Shown one piece after another: positions 53,671 to 61,785 of a DNA stretch of 64,000 nucleotides. Within the stretch, counting starts at the first letter, position 1. Each line of letters begins with the position of its first letter. The translations under genes and the position numbers were made by a program. The notes below the pieces were generated by a model. The model saw only the letters and a list, made by a program, of their open reading frames with translations, ran no database searches and had not been told where the DNA came from. Location of the stretch: positions 806,001 through 870,000 of the forward strand of contig NZ_LT629732.1 in NCBI RefSeq assembly GCF_900104745.1, written 5' to 3'. The stretch comes from Actinopolymorpha singaporensis. GTDB lineage: Bacteria > Actinomycetota > Actinomycetes > Propionibacteriales > Actinopolymorphaceae.

Positions 53671-53745
53671 TCTGGCTGGAACCGGTCTGGCTGGAACCGG
53701 TCTGGCTGGAACCGGTCTGGCTGGAACCGGCCTGGCCGATCCGGG
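53671..53745. repeat. 15-bp tandem repeat, four perfect copies plus one degenerate
   Basis: tctggctggaaccgg at 53671-53685, 53686-53700, 53701-53715 and 53716-53730, then a diverged copy to 53745. It fills half of the 141-bp gap between the MFS start and the monooxygenase stop, where the MFS promoter must be. The core tggctggaacc might bind a regulator. Confidence 0.85.
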
Positions 53746-53769
53746 TCGCCACATCCATGCCGGGGTTCG

Positions 53770-54978
53770 TCAACCCACGCTTGCGAACGCGTACTCGGGT
53801 AGCTCGATGTCGGCCGCCTTGGCGAACTGCCGGGCGATCAACGGACGCATCGGCCAGCGCGTCATCCACCGCATCGACAGTCCACGCGCCCAGATCGCCG
53901 GCGCACTCATCGGCGCGTACCCCGAGACGCCGCCCGGCGGGAGTTCCTGCGCACTGCGGACGTAGGGCCGGATCCGGTCCTCGTAACGGGCGAACGCGGC
54001 CACGTGGTCGCCGCCGGCGGCGGCGAGCTCGCCGGCCAGCACGTACGCACCGACCAGGGCCACGCTCGTGCCCAGCCCGGTGAGCGGCGTCGGGCAGTAG
54101 CCGGCGTCTCCGAGCAGGACCACCCGTCCGCGGGACCAGTGGTCGAGGTGCACCTGCCCGATCGAGTCGAACGCGAAGTCGGTGCTGGTGCGCATCCCGG
54201 CGAGCAGGCGCGGGACCTCCCACCCCACGCGCGCGAACCTCGCGGCGATGACGTCCTGCTGGCTGCGTACGTCGCGTCGGTCGTACGACAACGGCTGGGA
54301 GCGGAAGCTCAGCCCGGCTTTCACTTCACCGGGGAGGCGGCCCGGACGGGCGGACGCCACCAGGCCGCCGGGCGCGTTGTGCATGAGGTACCAGCCGTCC
54401 AGCGCGAAGTCCTGGGGGGCGGTGAACCACGCCGTGTAGCAGCCCAGCGGGCGGACGTACCTTTCCTCGGGCCCGAACGCCAGCGCGCGGACGGTCGAGT
54501 GCAGCCCGTCGGCGCCGACCACCAGGTCGAACCGGCGGGGTTCGGCGCGTTCGAACGTCACCAGCACGCCGTCGCCGTCCTGGCGCAGGTCGGTGATGGT
54601 GTCGTCGAAGAGGTACTCGGTGTCGGGCAGCGTGTAGTCGTACAGAAGCTCGGCGAGATCGCCGCGCAGGATCTCGATCTCGGAGACGATGCCCTCGCCG
54701 CCGAAGCTGTCCGCGGGCATCCGCGCGGTGATCCGGCCCCGCTTGTCGACCAGGGCGAGGCCGCGCTGGTCCAGGCCGAGCGCCCGAGCCTGCTCCATCA
54801 GGCCCATCCGGGTGATCACGGTGCGGCCGGCGCCTCGCAGGTCGACCGCCTGACCACCGGGCCGGGGCGCCGGCGCGCGCTCGACGACGGTGGGGCTGTA
54901 GCCGGTTCTGCGTAGCCAGTACGCAGCGGCTGGGCCGGCGACGCCGGCGCCGGACACGAGCACTGTTCTGTTCGACAT
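53770..54978 (-). CDS. FAD-dependent monooxygenase
   Basis: 402 residues from ATG 54978. Aromatic-hydroxylase/TetX-like flavoprotein: FAD motif VLVSGAGVAGPAAAYWL, the DG motif VVGADGLHSTVR and the second FAD contact RVVLLGDAGYCPTPLTGLG. It may hydroxylate a drug-like or aromatic compound. Divergent from a GntR-TetR fusion regulator with matched inverted repeats between them, the usual arrangement of a substrate-inducible detoxification gene. Confidence 0.87.
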   Translation of the reverse strand: MSNRTVLVSGAGVAGPAAAYWLRRTGYSPTVVERAPAPRPGGQAVDLRGAGRTVITRMGLMEQARALGLDQRGLALVDKRGRITARMPADSFGGEGIVSEIEILRGDLAELLYDYTLPDTEYLFDDTITDLRQDGDGVLVTFERAEPRRFDLVVGADGLHSTVRALAFGPEERYVRPLGCYTAWFTAPQDFALDGWYLMHNAPGGLVASARPGRLPGEVKAGLSFRSQPLSYDRRDVRSQQDVIAARFARVGWEVPRLLAGMRTSTDFAFDSIGQVHLDHWSRGRVVLLGDAGYCPTPLTGLGTSVALVGAYVLAGELAAAGGDHVAAFARYEDRIRPYVRSAQELPPGGVSGYAPMSAPAIWARGLSMRWMTRWPMRPLIARQFAKAADIELPEYAFASVG

Positions 54979-55042
54979 GCAGGTGACTGTACGGTGTACG
55001 CAGGACCGACGCAACACGTTCATCTCCGAGGGAATCCAGGAG

Positions 55043-55056
55043 GCCGTACTAGTGCA
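55043..55056. promoter_or_regulatory. Left arm of a 14-bp inverted repeat, candidate operator
   Basis: gccgtactagtgca is the exact reverse complement of the element at 55137-55150. It stands 65 bp upstream of the monooxygenase start. Each arm contains the palindrome actagt. Confidence 0.6.
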
Positions 55057-55136
55057 GCTTGTTGCGGTGTGCGTCTGTGCCACACGTCTCCGGCGGGCCG
55101 ACCGGCGACGTATCGCTAGGCTGAGCGCTGTGTCGG

Positions 55137-55150
55137 TGCACTAGTACGGC
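55137..55150. promoter_or_regulatory. Right arm of the 14-bp inverted repeat, candidate operator
   Basis: tgcactagtacggc, six bases before the AGGAGG ribosome site of the GntR-TetR regulator gene. Together the two arms bracket an 80-bp divergent promoter region. Confidence 0.6.
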
Positions 55151-55172
55151 TCGACAGGAGGGAGACTCCCGG

Positions 55173-56204
55173 ATGGCTGCTTCGCCCACGGCTTCGCGGT
55201 ACCGCGAGGTCGCCGCCGCGCTCCGGAGCCGCATCGAGGCCGGTGAGCTGGCACCGGGTGAGCGGGTTCCCTCCACCCGGGAGATCACCCGCGAGTGGGG
55301 TGTGGCGATGGCGACCGCCACCAAGGCACTCACCGAGCTCCGGCACCTCGGCCTGGTGCGGGCCGTACCAGGTGTCGGCACCGTGGTCGCCGAGCGGGGC
55401 CGGGCGAGCACCCGGACGGGCACGGCCGGCCGGGCCGTCACCGGCAGCCGCACTGCCGGCACCCGCGCCACCGACAGCCGCGGCGGGGGCGCCGACCGGA
55501 CACTCACCACCGAACGCGTCGTCGAGGCGGCGATCGCCGTCGCGGACGCCGAGGGAGTTGCCGCCGTCTCGATGCGCCGGGTCGCCGTCGACCTCGGGGT
55601 CGCCACGATGTCGCTCTACCGGCACGTGCGCGACAAGGACGATCTGTTGCTGCGGATGATGGACGCGGTGCTGGCGGACTCGCCACTGCCCACCGAGCCG
55701 CCGGACGGATGGCGGGCGCGGCTCGACCTGGTGGCCCGGACGCTGTGGACGATCTTCCGCCGGCACCCCTGGCTCGCGCCCGCGATGTCGATCACGCGCC
55801 CGCAGGCGACCCCGCACGCCCTCCCGTACACCGAATGGGTCCTCGCCGGCCTGCTTGCCGAAGGGGTCGACCTGGGCGCTGCCTTCACCATCCACCTGAC
55901 GTTGTTCAACTACGTGCGCGGCACGGCCGTCAACCTGGAGAGCGAGACGGAGGCGGAGGCGGCCAGCGGACTCACGAACGAGGAATGGATGGCGGCCCAG
56001 CAGCCGGCCATCGACCGGATCGTCGCCGAACAGCAGTTGGTCACGTTCGCCCGGCTCACCGAGGAGGGTTTCGACCTCGACCTGGACGCGCTGTTCGAGT
56101 TCGGTCTGGAACGCCTCCTCGACGGCTGCACCGACCTGGTGGAGGGCGCTCGCGGTCGCGGTCGCGGTCGCGGTCGCGGTCGCGGTCGCGGTCGCTCAAG
56201 CTAA
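55173..56204 (+). CDS. GntR-TetR fusion transcriptional regulator
   Basis: 343 residues from ATG 55173, AGGAGG eleven bases upstream. Two DNA-binding domains: an N-terminal GntR winged helix (RYREVAAALRSRIEAGEL, TATKALTELRHLGLV), a Gly/Thr/Arg linker, then a TetR helix-turn-helix (VVEAAIAVADAEG, VAVDLGVATMSLYRHV) with a TetR C-terminal ligand domain. The last 17 residues are an Arg-Gly repeat encoded by a 6-bp tandem repeat. It is divergent from the monooxygenase and probably represses it through the 14-bp inverted repeats. Confidence 0.85.
   Translation: MAASPTASRYREVAAALRSRIEAGELAPGERVPSTREITREWGVAMATATKALTELRHLGLVRAVPGVGTVVAERGRASTRTGTAGRAVTGSRTAGTRATDSRGGGADRTLTTERVVEAAIAVADAEGVAAVSMRRVAVDLGVATMSLYRHVRDKDDLLLRMMDAVLADSPLPTEPPDGWRARLDLVARTLWTIFRRHPWLAPAMSITRPQATPHALPYTEWVLAGLLAEGVDLGAAFTIHLTLFNYVRGTAVNLESETEAEAASGLTNEEWMAAQQPAIDRIVAEQQLVTFARLTEEGFDLDLDALFEFGLERLLDGCTDLVEGARGRGRGRGRGRGRGRSS
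56151..56192 (+). repeat. Hexamer repeat, seven perfect copies, coding for Arg-Gly
   Basis: cgcggt repeated seven times without error at the 3' end of the GntR-TetR gene, ending 12 bp before the stop. In frame it gives an (Arg-Gly)7 tail; unit changes would lengthen or shorten the tail without a frameshift. Confidence 0.9.
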
Positions 56205-57835
56205 CCCTCCTGGACACCGGGCCGGCGGTCCTCCACCACCCAGGTGGCGCGGGTGCTGATCGGTGCGCCCGGCCGGGTGACGTACGGCAGCACCCGGAAG
56301 TCCGTGCGCCACCGCTGCCTGTCCACGTGCACCCGGACGTAGCCGCGGCGGGCGTTGTAGAACTTCAGGTCCGGGTTCGAGGCGAGCATCAGCCGCCCCC
56401 GCGCGTCGACCTCCTCGCCGTCGCCGCGGGTGGTGACGGACGTGCCCACGAACTCGCTGCCGATCGTCGGCGAGTCGGGGTCGGCGTAGTCGGCTCTGAG
56501 GTCCTGGGCCTGGTTGCGGTGCCGGTCGCCGGTGATCACCACGAGGTTGCGTACGCCGAGGTCCCGGGCGGCGCCGAGCACCCGGTTGCGCTCGGCGACG
56601 TAGCCGTCCCACGGATCGAGGGACACCTTCGTGGCCGGGCCGGGGTCGAGGTCGCCCTGCCCGATCGGGACCTGGTTGCCGAGCACCTGCCACCGCGCCG
56701 GCGAGGTCGCGAAACCGCTCAGCAGCCATGCCCGCTGCCGGGCGCCGAGGATGCTCCTGTTCGCGGCGAACCGCTCGGTGCAGGTGGCAGATATCCCGCC
56801 GCCGCACGGCTGGTCGTCCCGGTACTGCCGGGTGTCGAGCATGGTGAGGTCGACCAGCCGGCCGTACGGCAGCCGCCGGTGCAGGCGGACGTGTGACCCG
56901 GACGGCACTTGTGCGCTGCGCAACGGCAGGTTCTCGTACATCGCCTGGAACGCCGCCGCCCGCCGCCTGCGGAACGCGACCGGGTCCGCGCTCGGCACCG
57001 GGGTCGTTCCGGCGTGGTCGCCGGCCCAGTCGTCCTCCACATCGTGATCGTCCATCGTCACGACCCACGGGAAGCTCGCGTGCGCGGCCCGCAGCGGCGC
57101 CTCGGACTTGTAGAGCGCGTACTGCAGTCGGTAGCCGGGCAGGTCGAAGACCTCGGCCCTCAGCGAGGACTCCGCGATCTCCCCGCGCCGGTCGGGGTCG
57201 GGCACGTGTTCGTAGATGTAGTCGCCCAGATGAACCACCAGGTCGAGGTCCTCCCGCGCCAGATGGTCGTACGCGGTGAAGAAGCCGTCCTGCCACGTCT
57301 GGCAACTGGCGAAGGCGAAGTTCAGGTCCCTCGGCGAGGACGAGACCGGTGGCGTCGTCCTCGTCCGCCCGACCGGGGAGAGCGTCCCGCCGACCCGGAA
57401 CCGGTAGTAGTACACCCGGTCGGGTTCCAGGCCGCCGACCTCCGGATGCACCGAGTGGCCGAGTTCGGGAGTCGCGACCACCCGGCCCCGGCGTACGACA
57501 CTTCGAAACCGCTCATCCGCAGCAACCTCGTACTCCACCCGCACCCGCCTCGGCGGCATCCCGCCGCTCCCGTCGGCGGCCAGCGGCTCCGGCGCCAGCC
57601 GGGTCCACAACACCACCCCGTCCGGTGCCGGATCACCTGAGGCGACGCCGAGGCTGAAGGGGTCGGCACCTCCGAGCGGGAGTGACGACACCGAGTTCTC
57701 GACGAACACCCCGGTGCCGAGCAGCACCGCGGCGGCGCCACCTCCGCCGAACCCCAGGAACCGCCGCCGGGACAACTGCCGGGACAGCTGCCAGCGGGAC
57801 GGGTTCGGGGTGCGAGCGTGCGTGGACCAACTCAC
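56201..57835 (-). CDS. PhoD-family alkaline phosphatase/phosphodiesterase, Tat-exported
   Basis: 544 residues. Twin-arginine signal SRRRFLGFGGGGAAAVLLG; N-terminal beta domain (FSLGVASGDP, WTRLAPEP); metallophosphatase core with ASCQTWQDG, LVVHLGDYIYEH, TMDDHDVEDDW and VITGDRHRNQ carrying the Fe/Ca ligands. It would release phosphate from organic esters or teichoic acids outside the cell. Starts at GTG 57835. The 3' ends of this gene and the GntR-TetR gene overlap by 4 bp. A hairpin with 9-bp G/C arms (57870-57878 with 57892-57900) lies in its leader. Confidence 0.9.
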   Translation of the reverse strand: MSWSTHARTPNPSRWQLSRQLSRRRFLGFGGGGAAAVLLGTGVFVENSVSSLPLGGADPFSLGVASGDPAPDGVVLWTRLAPEPLAADGSGGMPPRRVRVEYEVAADERFRSVVRRGRVVATPELGHSVHPEVGGLEPDRVYYYRFRVGGTLSPVGRTRTTPPVSSSPRDLNFAFASCQTWQDGFFTAYDHLAREDLDLVVHLGDYIYEHVPDPDRRGEIAESSLRAEVFDLPGYRLQYALYKSEAPLRAAHASFPWVVTMDDHDVEDDWAGDHAGTTPVPSADPVAFRRRRAAAFQAMYENLPLRSAQVPSGSHVRLHRRLPYGRLVDLTMLDTRQYRDDQPCGGGISATCTERFAANRSILGARQRAWLLSGFATSPARWQVLGNQVPIGQGDLDPGPATKVSLDPWDGYVAERNRVLGAARDLGVRNLVVITGDRHRNQAQDLRADYADPDSPTIGSEFVGTSVTTRGDGEEVDARGRLMLASNPDLKFYNARRGYVRVHVDRQRWRTDFRVLPYVTRPGAPISTRATWVVEDRRPGVQEG

Positions 57836-58184
57836 CCTGGTGCCTGACGAAAGCCCGACAGAAGTACGCCGCGCCCGGCTGACGGGAGCAACCGGGCGCG
57901 GGCGCGCGGCGGACGGAGCTGGAGGTGTCCGCCATCGTGGGAGTTACCCACCGGACCGGCACGAATAACCGCTGGCGCGGCGCCGACCGCCCTGGTAGCG
58001 TCACCGGGCTTCCTGGGTGGCTCTCGAGTAATCCTCGAAGGATCGAATCGAACCGGACCTCTTCCGGGGCGGGACCCTCGTCGATGGCCGCCGATCTCTT
58101 CGTCTCTCGGCAGATGCGGTCATGTCAGGCACATGGCCGTCCGACTCCCCACGCGTCCTCACGACCAGAGGAGCCCAGGTCCTG
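57836..58184. other. Divergent intergenic region between PhoD and HelR-like genes
   Basis: About 350 bp without a convincing gene. It holds the hairpin noted in the PhoD leader and a ctcgagtaatc/ctcgaaggatc imperfect direct repeat near 58023-58045 on the helicase side. No Pho box and no rifamycin-associated element could be recognised by eye. Confidence 0.45.
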
Positions 58185-60410
58185 ATGATCGAGTACGTCA
58201 CCACGCCGGCCGGTCGGCGCGAGTCCGCCGACGCCGGCACACCGCACCATCCCGGCACACCGCATGGCCCCGAACCCGCCGACCCCGACCGGCCGCACGA
58301 CCCGGAACTCCGGGCCGAGCGCGCCTTCCTGGACACCGCCCGGGCGGCGCTGCGCCGCATGCACGCGGACGTCGTGACCACCGAGACACCGCTGATCGGT
58401 GGGGAGGACAACGACGAACGCTTCACCAACGAGTCGAACCTCCGCGCCCGCTGGCTGCGCGCCCAGGCCCTGGTCGACCTGCCGGACGTCCCGCTGTTCT
58501 TCGGCCGGATCGACTACGACGCCGGGACCGTGGCAGAGGCGGCCGACCGGATCCACATCGGCCGCCGGCACGTCCACGACGAGGCGGGTACACCGCTGGT
58601 CATCGACTGGCGGGCACGCGTCTCGGTCCCGTTCTACCGGGCCACCCGTACCGACCGGCAGCGCGTCCACCGGCGCCGTCGCTACGGCTTCTCCGACGCG
58701 GCCGACCTCACCGCCTACGACGACGAGATTCTCGACGACGGCAGCACGTCGTCGGACGCCGGAAAGCCCGACGCGGACGCCTTCCTGCGGGCCGAGATCG
58801 AGCGGCCTCGTACCGGACCGATGCGCGACATCGTGGCCACCATCCAGCCCGAGCAGGACGATCTCGTCCGCGCACCGCTGCAGCCGTCCATCTGCGTGCA
58901 GGGGGCACCGGGCACCGGCAAGACGGCGATCGGCCTGCACCGGATCGCCTACCTGCTCTACACCGAACGCGAACGCCTCAGCCGCGGCGGCGTCGTCATC
59001 GTCGGGCCGAACCGCTCGTTCCTCTCCTACATCCGCAAGGTGCTGCCCGCCCTCGGTGAGGTCGACGTACGCCAGACCACCGTCGAGGAGTTGCTCGGCC
59101 AGGCCGGCACGGTCGGCAGCCCCGGCGCTCATGGCGCTCGCGGCCAGGCCGGCCCGGTCGCCGGGGACCCGCGGGCCGAGCAACTCAAGGGCGATGCCCG
59201 GATGGCGGCGGTTCTGCTGCGCGCGCTGTGGCTGCACGTCGGTACGCCGACCGAGGGAATCCTCTACACCAAGGGATCCAACCGCTACCGCGTGCACGAC
59301 TACGCCGTCCAGGAGATCGTCGAGTCACTGCGCGGGGCGACCCGCTACGCCCCCGGACGCAACTCGCTCGCTCAGCGGATCGCACACGAGGTGCTGGTCC
59401 TGATGGAACGCCGCGGCGAGTCACCCGACGACCGCGTGCAGAACGCCGTGGCCCGGTCCAGGCCGGTCAAGGCGCTCGTCGACCAGGTGTGGCCGAAGGT
59501 GACGCCGGAGCAGGTGCTGTTCCGGCTGTTGTCCGACACGGAGTTCCTCGCGGCCGCTGCCGGCGCCGACCTCGCCGCGGAAGAGCAGGCCGAGCTGGCG
59601 TGGTCCAAACCTCCACGGTCGGCGAAGTCGGCGAAGTGGTCACCGGCCGATCTGGTCCTGCTCGACGAGCTCACCGACCTGATCGAACGCCGGGCGGGTT
59701 CCCTCGGACACCTGGTGGTGGACGAGGCGCAGGACCTGTCGGCCATGCAGCTGCGGGCACTCGGCCGGCGCTGCCGTACCGGCTCCGCGACCGTTCTCGG
59801 CGACCTCGCCCAGGCGACCTCCCCGTGGACGACGGGCTCGTGGGAGCAGGTGTTCGAGCACCTGGAGATGCCCGAGACCCGGCTGGTGGAGCTGGAACGC
59901 GGGTTCCGGGTGCCGGGCGAGATCATCGACTTCGCGGCCCGGCTGCTGCCTGCGATCGCGCCAGCCCTGGGCCGGCCGACGGGGATCCGTTCCCTGCCCG
60001 GTGCGCTGCGGATCAGTGCCGCCCACTCCCCCGACCCGCAAGTCCTCCTTGACAGCCTCGCCGATGCCTGCCGAAACGCCCTGGCCGGAGAGGGTTCGGT
60101 GGCGATGATCGCGGCGGACGCCGACGTCGCCGACCTGCGCGCGGGCCTGCTGGACAGGGGTCTCCCGTCGGCGTTGCTCGGCAGCGCCGACGACGCGATG
60201 GAGACGGCCCGACTGGTGTGCGTACCCGCGATGCTGGCAAAGGGACTGGAGTTCGACGCGGTGGTGGTCGCCGAGCCGGCCAGGATCGTGGCGGCCGAGC
60301 CGCGGGGGATGGCGCGGTTGTACGTCGTCCTCACCCGCGCGGTCACCAGCCTGCACGTCGTCCACGCCGAACCGCTGCCGGCCGAGCTCCGCGACGCCGC
60401 CGGACCCTAG
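58185..60410 (+). CDS. HelD/HelR-type UvrD-like ATPase acting on RNA polymerase
   Basis: About 741 residues from ATG 58185, GAGGAG eleven bases upstream. After an N-terminal helical arm (ERAFLDTARAALRRMHADV) come the superfamily 1 motifs: Walker A QGAPGTGKTAIGLHR, motif II VVDEAQDLSAMQLR, motif III-like LGDLAQATSPW and motif VI VVLTRAVTSLHVVH. Actinobacterial HelR/HelD proteins free stalled or rifamycin-bound RNA polymerase. The start at 58122 is less likely. It is a single-gene unit divergent from PhoD. Confidence 0.87.
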   Translation: MIEYVTTPAGRRESADAGTPHHPGTPHGPEPADPDRPHDPELRAERAFLDTARAALRRMHADVVTTETPLIGGEDNDERFTNESNLRARWLRAQALVDLPDVPLFFGRIDYDAGTVAEAADRIHIGRRHVHDEAGTPLVIDWRARVSVPFYRATRTDRQRVHRRRRYGFSDAADLTAYDDEILDDGSTSSDAGKPDADAFLRAEIERPRTGPMRDIVATIQPEQDDLVRAPLQPSICVQGAPGTGKTAIGLHRIAYLLYTERERLSRGGVVIVGPNRSFLSYIRKVLPALGEVDVRQTTVEELLGQAGTVGSPGAHGARGQAGPVAGDPRAEQLKGDARMAAVLLRALWLHVGTPTEGILYTKGSNRYRVHDYAVQEIVESLRGATRYAPGRNSLAQRIAHEVLVLMERRGESPDDRVQNAVARSRPVKALVDQVWPKVTPEQVLFRLLSDTEFLAAAAGADLAAEEQAELAWSKPPRSAKSAKWSPADLVLLDELTDLIERRAGSLGHLVVDEAQDLSAMQLRALGRRCRTGSATVLGDLAQATSPWTTGSWEQVFEHLEMPETRLVELERGFRVPGEIIDFAARLLPAIAPALGRPTGIRSLPGALRISAAHSPDPQVLLDSLADACRNALAGEGSVAMIAADADVADLRAGLLDRGLPSALLGSADDAMETARLVCVPAMLAKGLEFDAVVVAEPARIVAAEPRGMARLYVVLTRAVTSLHVVHAEPLPAELRDAAGP

Positions 60411-60457
60411 GTGGCAATCCGGGGCACGAGCCGGGTGCCGTGGATCGCGGCAGGTAG

Positions 60458-61015
60458 TCAGTTGCTTCGTCGCTTACGTGGGGCGATCGTGTAGCTGAAG
60501 GAGATCACGAAGTCGATTGCGAGCACGATCCCCCAGGGAGCCATCACCGACCACAGTTTCAGGGTGCGGTGGAGGTCACCGACGAGCAGCGTGAAGATGA
60601 CCAGTACCGCCACCGCCAGGACGTAGGCGAGGAGGTGGCGAAGCCATTGGCCGCGTTCGTGGGCGGCGTGGGCGCGTCCGATCTTGGGTGGCTTCACGGG
60701 GACCGGGCCGCCTGCGAAGCGGTGGGCGAAGCGTTGGTCGGCCCACTGGATCATCTGATTGCCGAACGCGATCGAGACGCCGAGGTAGATCGCGGCCAGG
60801 CCGTGTGCGGTTGTGGCGGGTGCGCCGCCGCGGAGGTCGACGACCGATGCCGCGAGCAGTACCACGTCGACCATCGGAACGCTGACCAGCAGGACGTTGC
60901 TGAGCCACCGGGCGCGAAGGAGATAGCGGGTCGCGAGACCGGTCACCAGCAGCACCCAGAACGCGATCTCGCAACCCACGACCAGGAAGATCACAGCCGG
61001 CCCTCTATTTCGCAC
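60458..61015 (-). CDS. Membrane protein of unknown function, TetR-linked
   Basis: 185 residues from GTG 61015; five membrane segments (AVIFLVVGCEIAFWVLLV, WLSNVLLVSVPMVDVVLL, GLAAIYLGVSIAFG, LLAYVLAVAVLVIFTLLV, WGIVLAIDFVISF) and a basic tail PRKRRSN. No family assigned; a conserved-looking YMCC-like small transport or sensor protein is one possibility. It diverges from a TetR gene 45 bp away, and paired GCACGA/TCGTGC elements overlap both starts, so it is probably the TetR target. Confidence 0.73.
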   Translation of the reverse strand: MRNRGPAVIFLVVGCEIAFWVLLVTGLATRYLLRARWLSNVLLVSVPMVDVVLLAASVVDLRGGAPATTAHGLAAIYLGVSIAFGNQMIQWADQRFAHRFAGGPVPVKPPKIGRAHAAHERGQWLRHLLAYVLAVAVLVIFTLLVGDLHRTLKLWSVMAPWGIVLAIDFVISFSYTIAPRKRRSN

Positions 61016-61054
61016 GAGCGCATGAAAAAGAAAATAGCACGGTCGTGCGATAAT
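61010..61054. promoter_or_regulatory. Dyad GCACGA/TCGTGC elements and -10-like box of the TetR gene
   Basis: tcgcacga (61010-61017) and tcgtgcga (61043-61050) are exact inverted copies; gcacg-gt-cgtgc (61037-61048) is a second local dyad. The A+T-rich spacer is unusual here. GATAAT at 61049-61054 resembles a -10 box; the ATG at 61061 would then be at or near the transcript 5' end. Confidence 0.5.
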
Positions 61055-61060
61055 GGCCAG

Positions 61061-61666
61061 ATGCCGAAGATCGTGGACCATGAGGCGCGCCGGCTGGAGC
61101 TAGCCGACGCTGTTGGCCGTGTCATCGCCAGGAACGGGGTGAACGAGGTCTCGATCCGCTCGGTCGCCGCCGAGGCCGGCTGGTCGTCAGGCGCGCTGCG
61201 GCACTACTTCGCCACCCGCGACGAGCTGCTGGCCTTCGCCTGCGAACAGGTGATACAGGGGGTCGCGGCCCGAATCATCAACATGAGGCACACCGGCACC
61301 ATCCATCAGGCGGTCCGCGACGCCCTCCTGGAAACCATGCCGATCGACGCGCAGCGTCACGCCGAGGCGGCGATCGCCTTCGCCTTCCTGGCGCTCGGCC
61401 TGAGCGATCCGCGCCTGGCCAAGGTCCAGCGCACCCACTTCGACAGCATGTACGGGCTCTGTCTACAGATCATCAGGAGCCTGGACACGGAGGGCCTGCT
61501 GGCTCCCCACACCGCCTCGACCGAAGTCCTCGCCCGGCGCCTGCACGCCGTCGTCGACGGTCTGTCCATCCAACGACTGGCCGGCCATCTGACCCCCGAG
61601 ATCATGATCACCCAGCTCGATGCCTACCTGGCCGAAATCATCCTCGGCACCGACGAGAGTCGCTGA
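61061..61666 (+). CDS. TetR-family transcriptional regulator
   Basis: 201 residues. N-terminal helix-turn-helix LADAVGRVIARNGVNEVSI / VAAEAGWSSGALRHYFATRDELLAF, C-terminal helical ligand domain. The ATG at 61061 has no ribosome site but follows a GATAAT box by 6 bp, so the mRNA is probably leaderless. It should bind the dyads at 61010-61050 and control itself and the divergent membrane protein. Downstream is a 119-bp gap before the LigD-type gene. Confidence 0.86.
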   Translation: MPKIVDHEARRLELADAVGRVIARNGVNEVSIRSVAAEAGWSSGALRHYFATRDELLAFACEQVIQGVAARIINMRHTGTIHQAVRDALLETMPIDAQRHAEAAIAFAFLALGLSDPRLAKVQRTHFDSMYGLCLQIIRSLDTEGLLAPHTASTEVLARRLHAVVDGLSIQRLAGHLTPEIMITQLDAYLAEIILGTDESR

Positions 61667-61785
61667 CTCACTCCACGATCGAACGTGTGTCACCTGGTGC
61701 TTGAGGATCTGAGCCACTACGTGCTCGACGCTCCGCCAGCAACACCGACCAACAAGCCGCTTGATGCACTACGACCGCGGGAGGT

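Noticed and set aside
57836..58184. Possible Pho box or rifamycin element before PhoD and HelR
   Set aside because: No repeat of the GTTCACC kind and no matching inverted repeat could be found by eye.
61676..61697. Second possible SOS half-site (tcgaacgtgtgtcacc) near the LigD gene
   Set aside because: Only one arm matches; the second arm differs at four of six bases.
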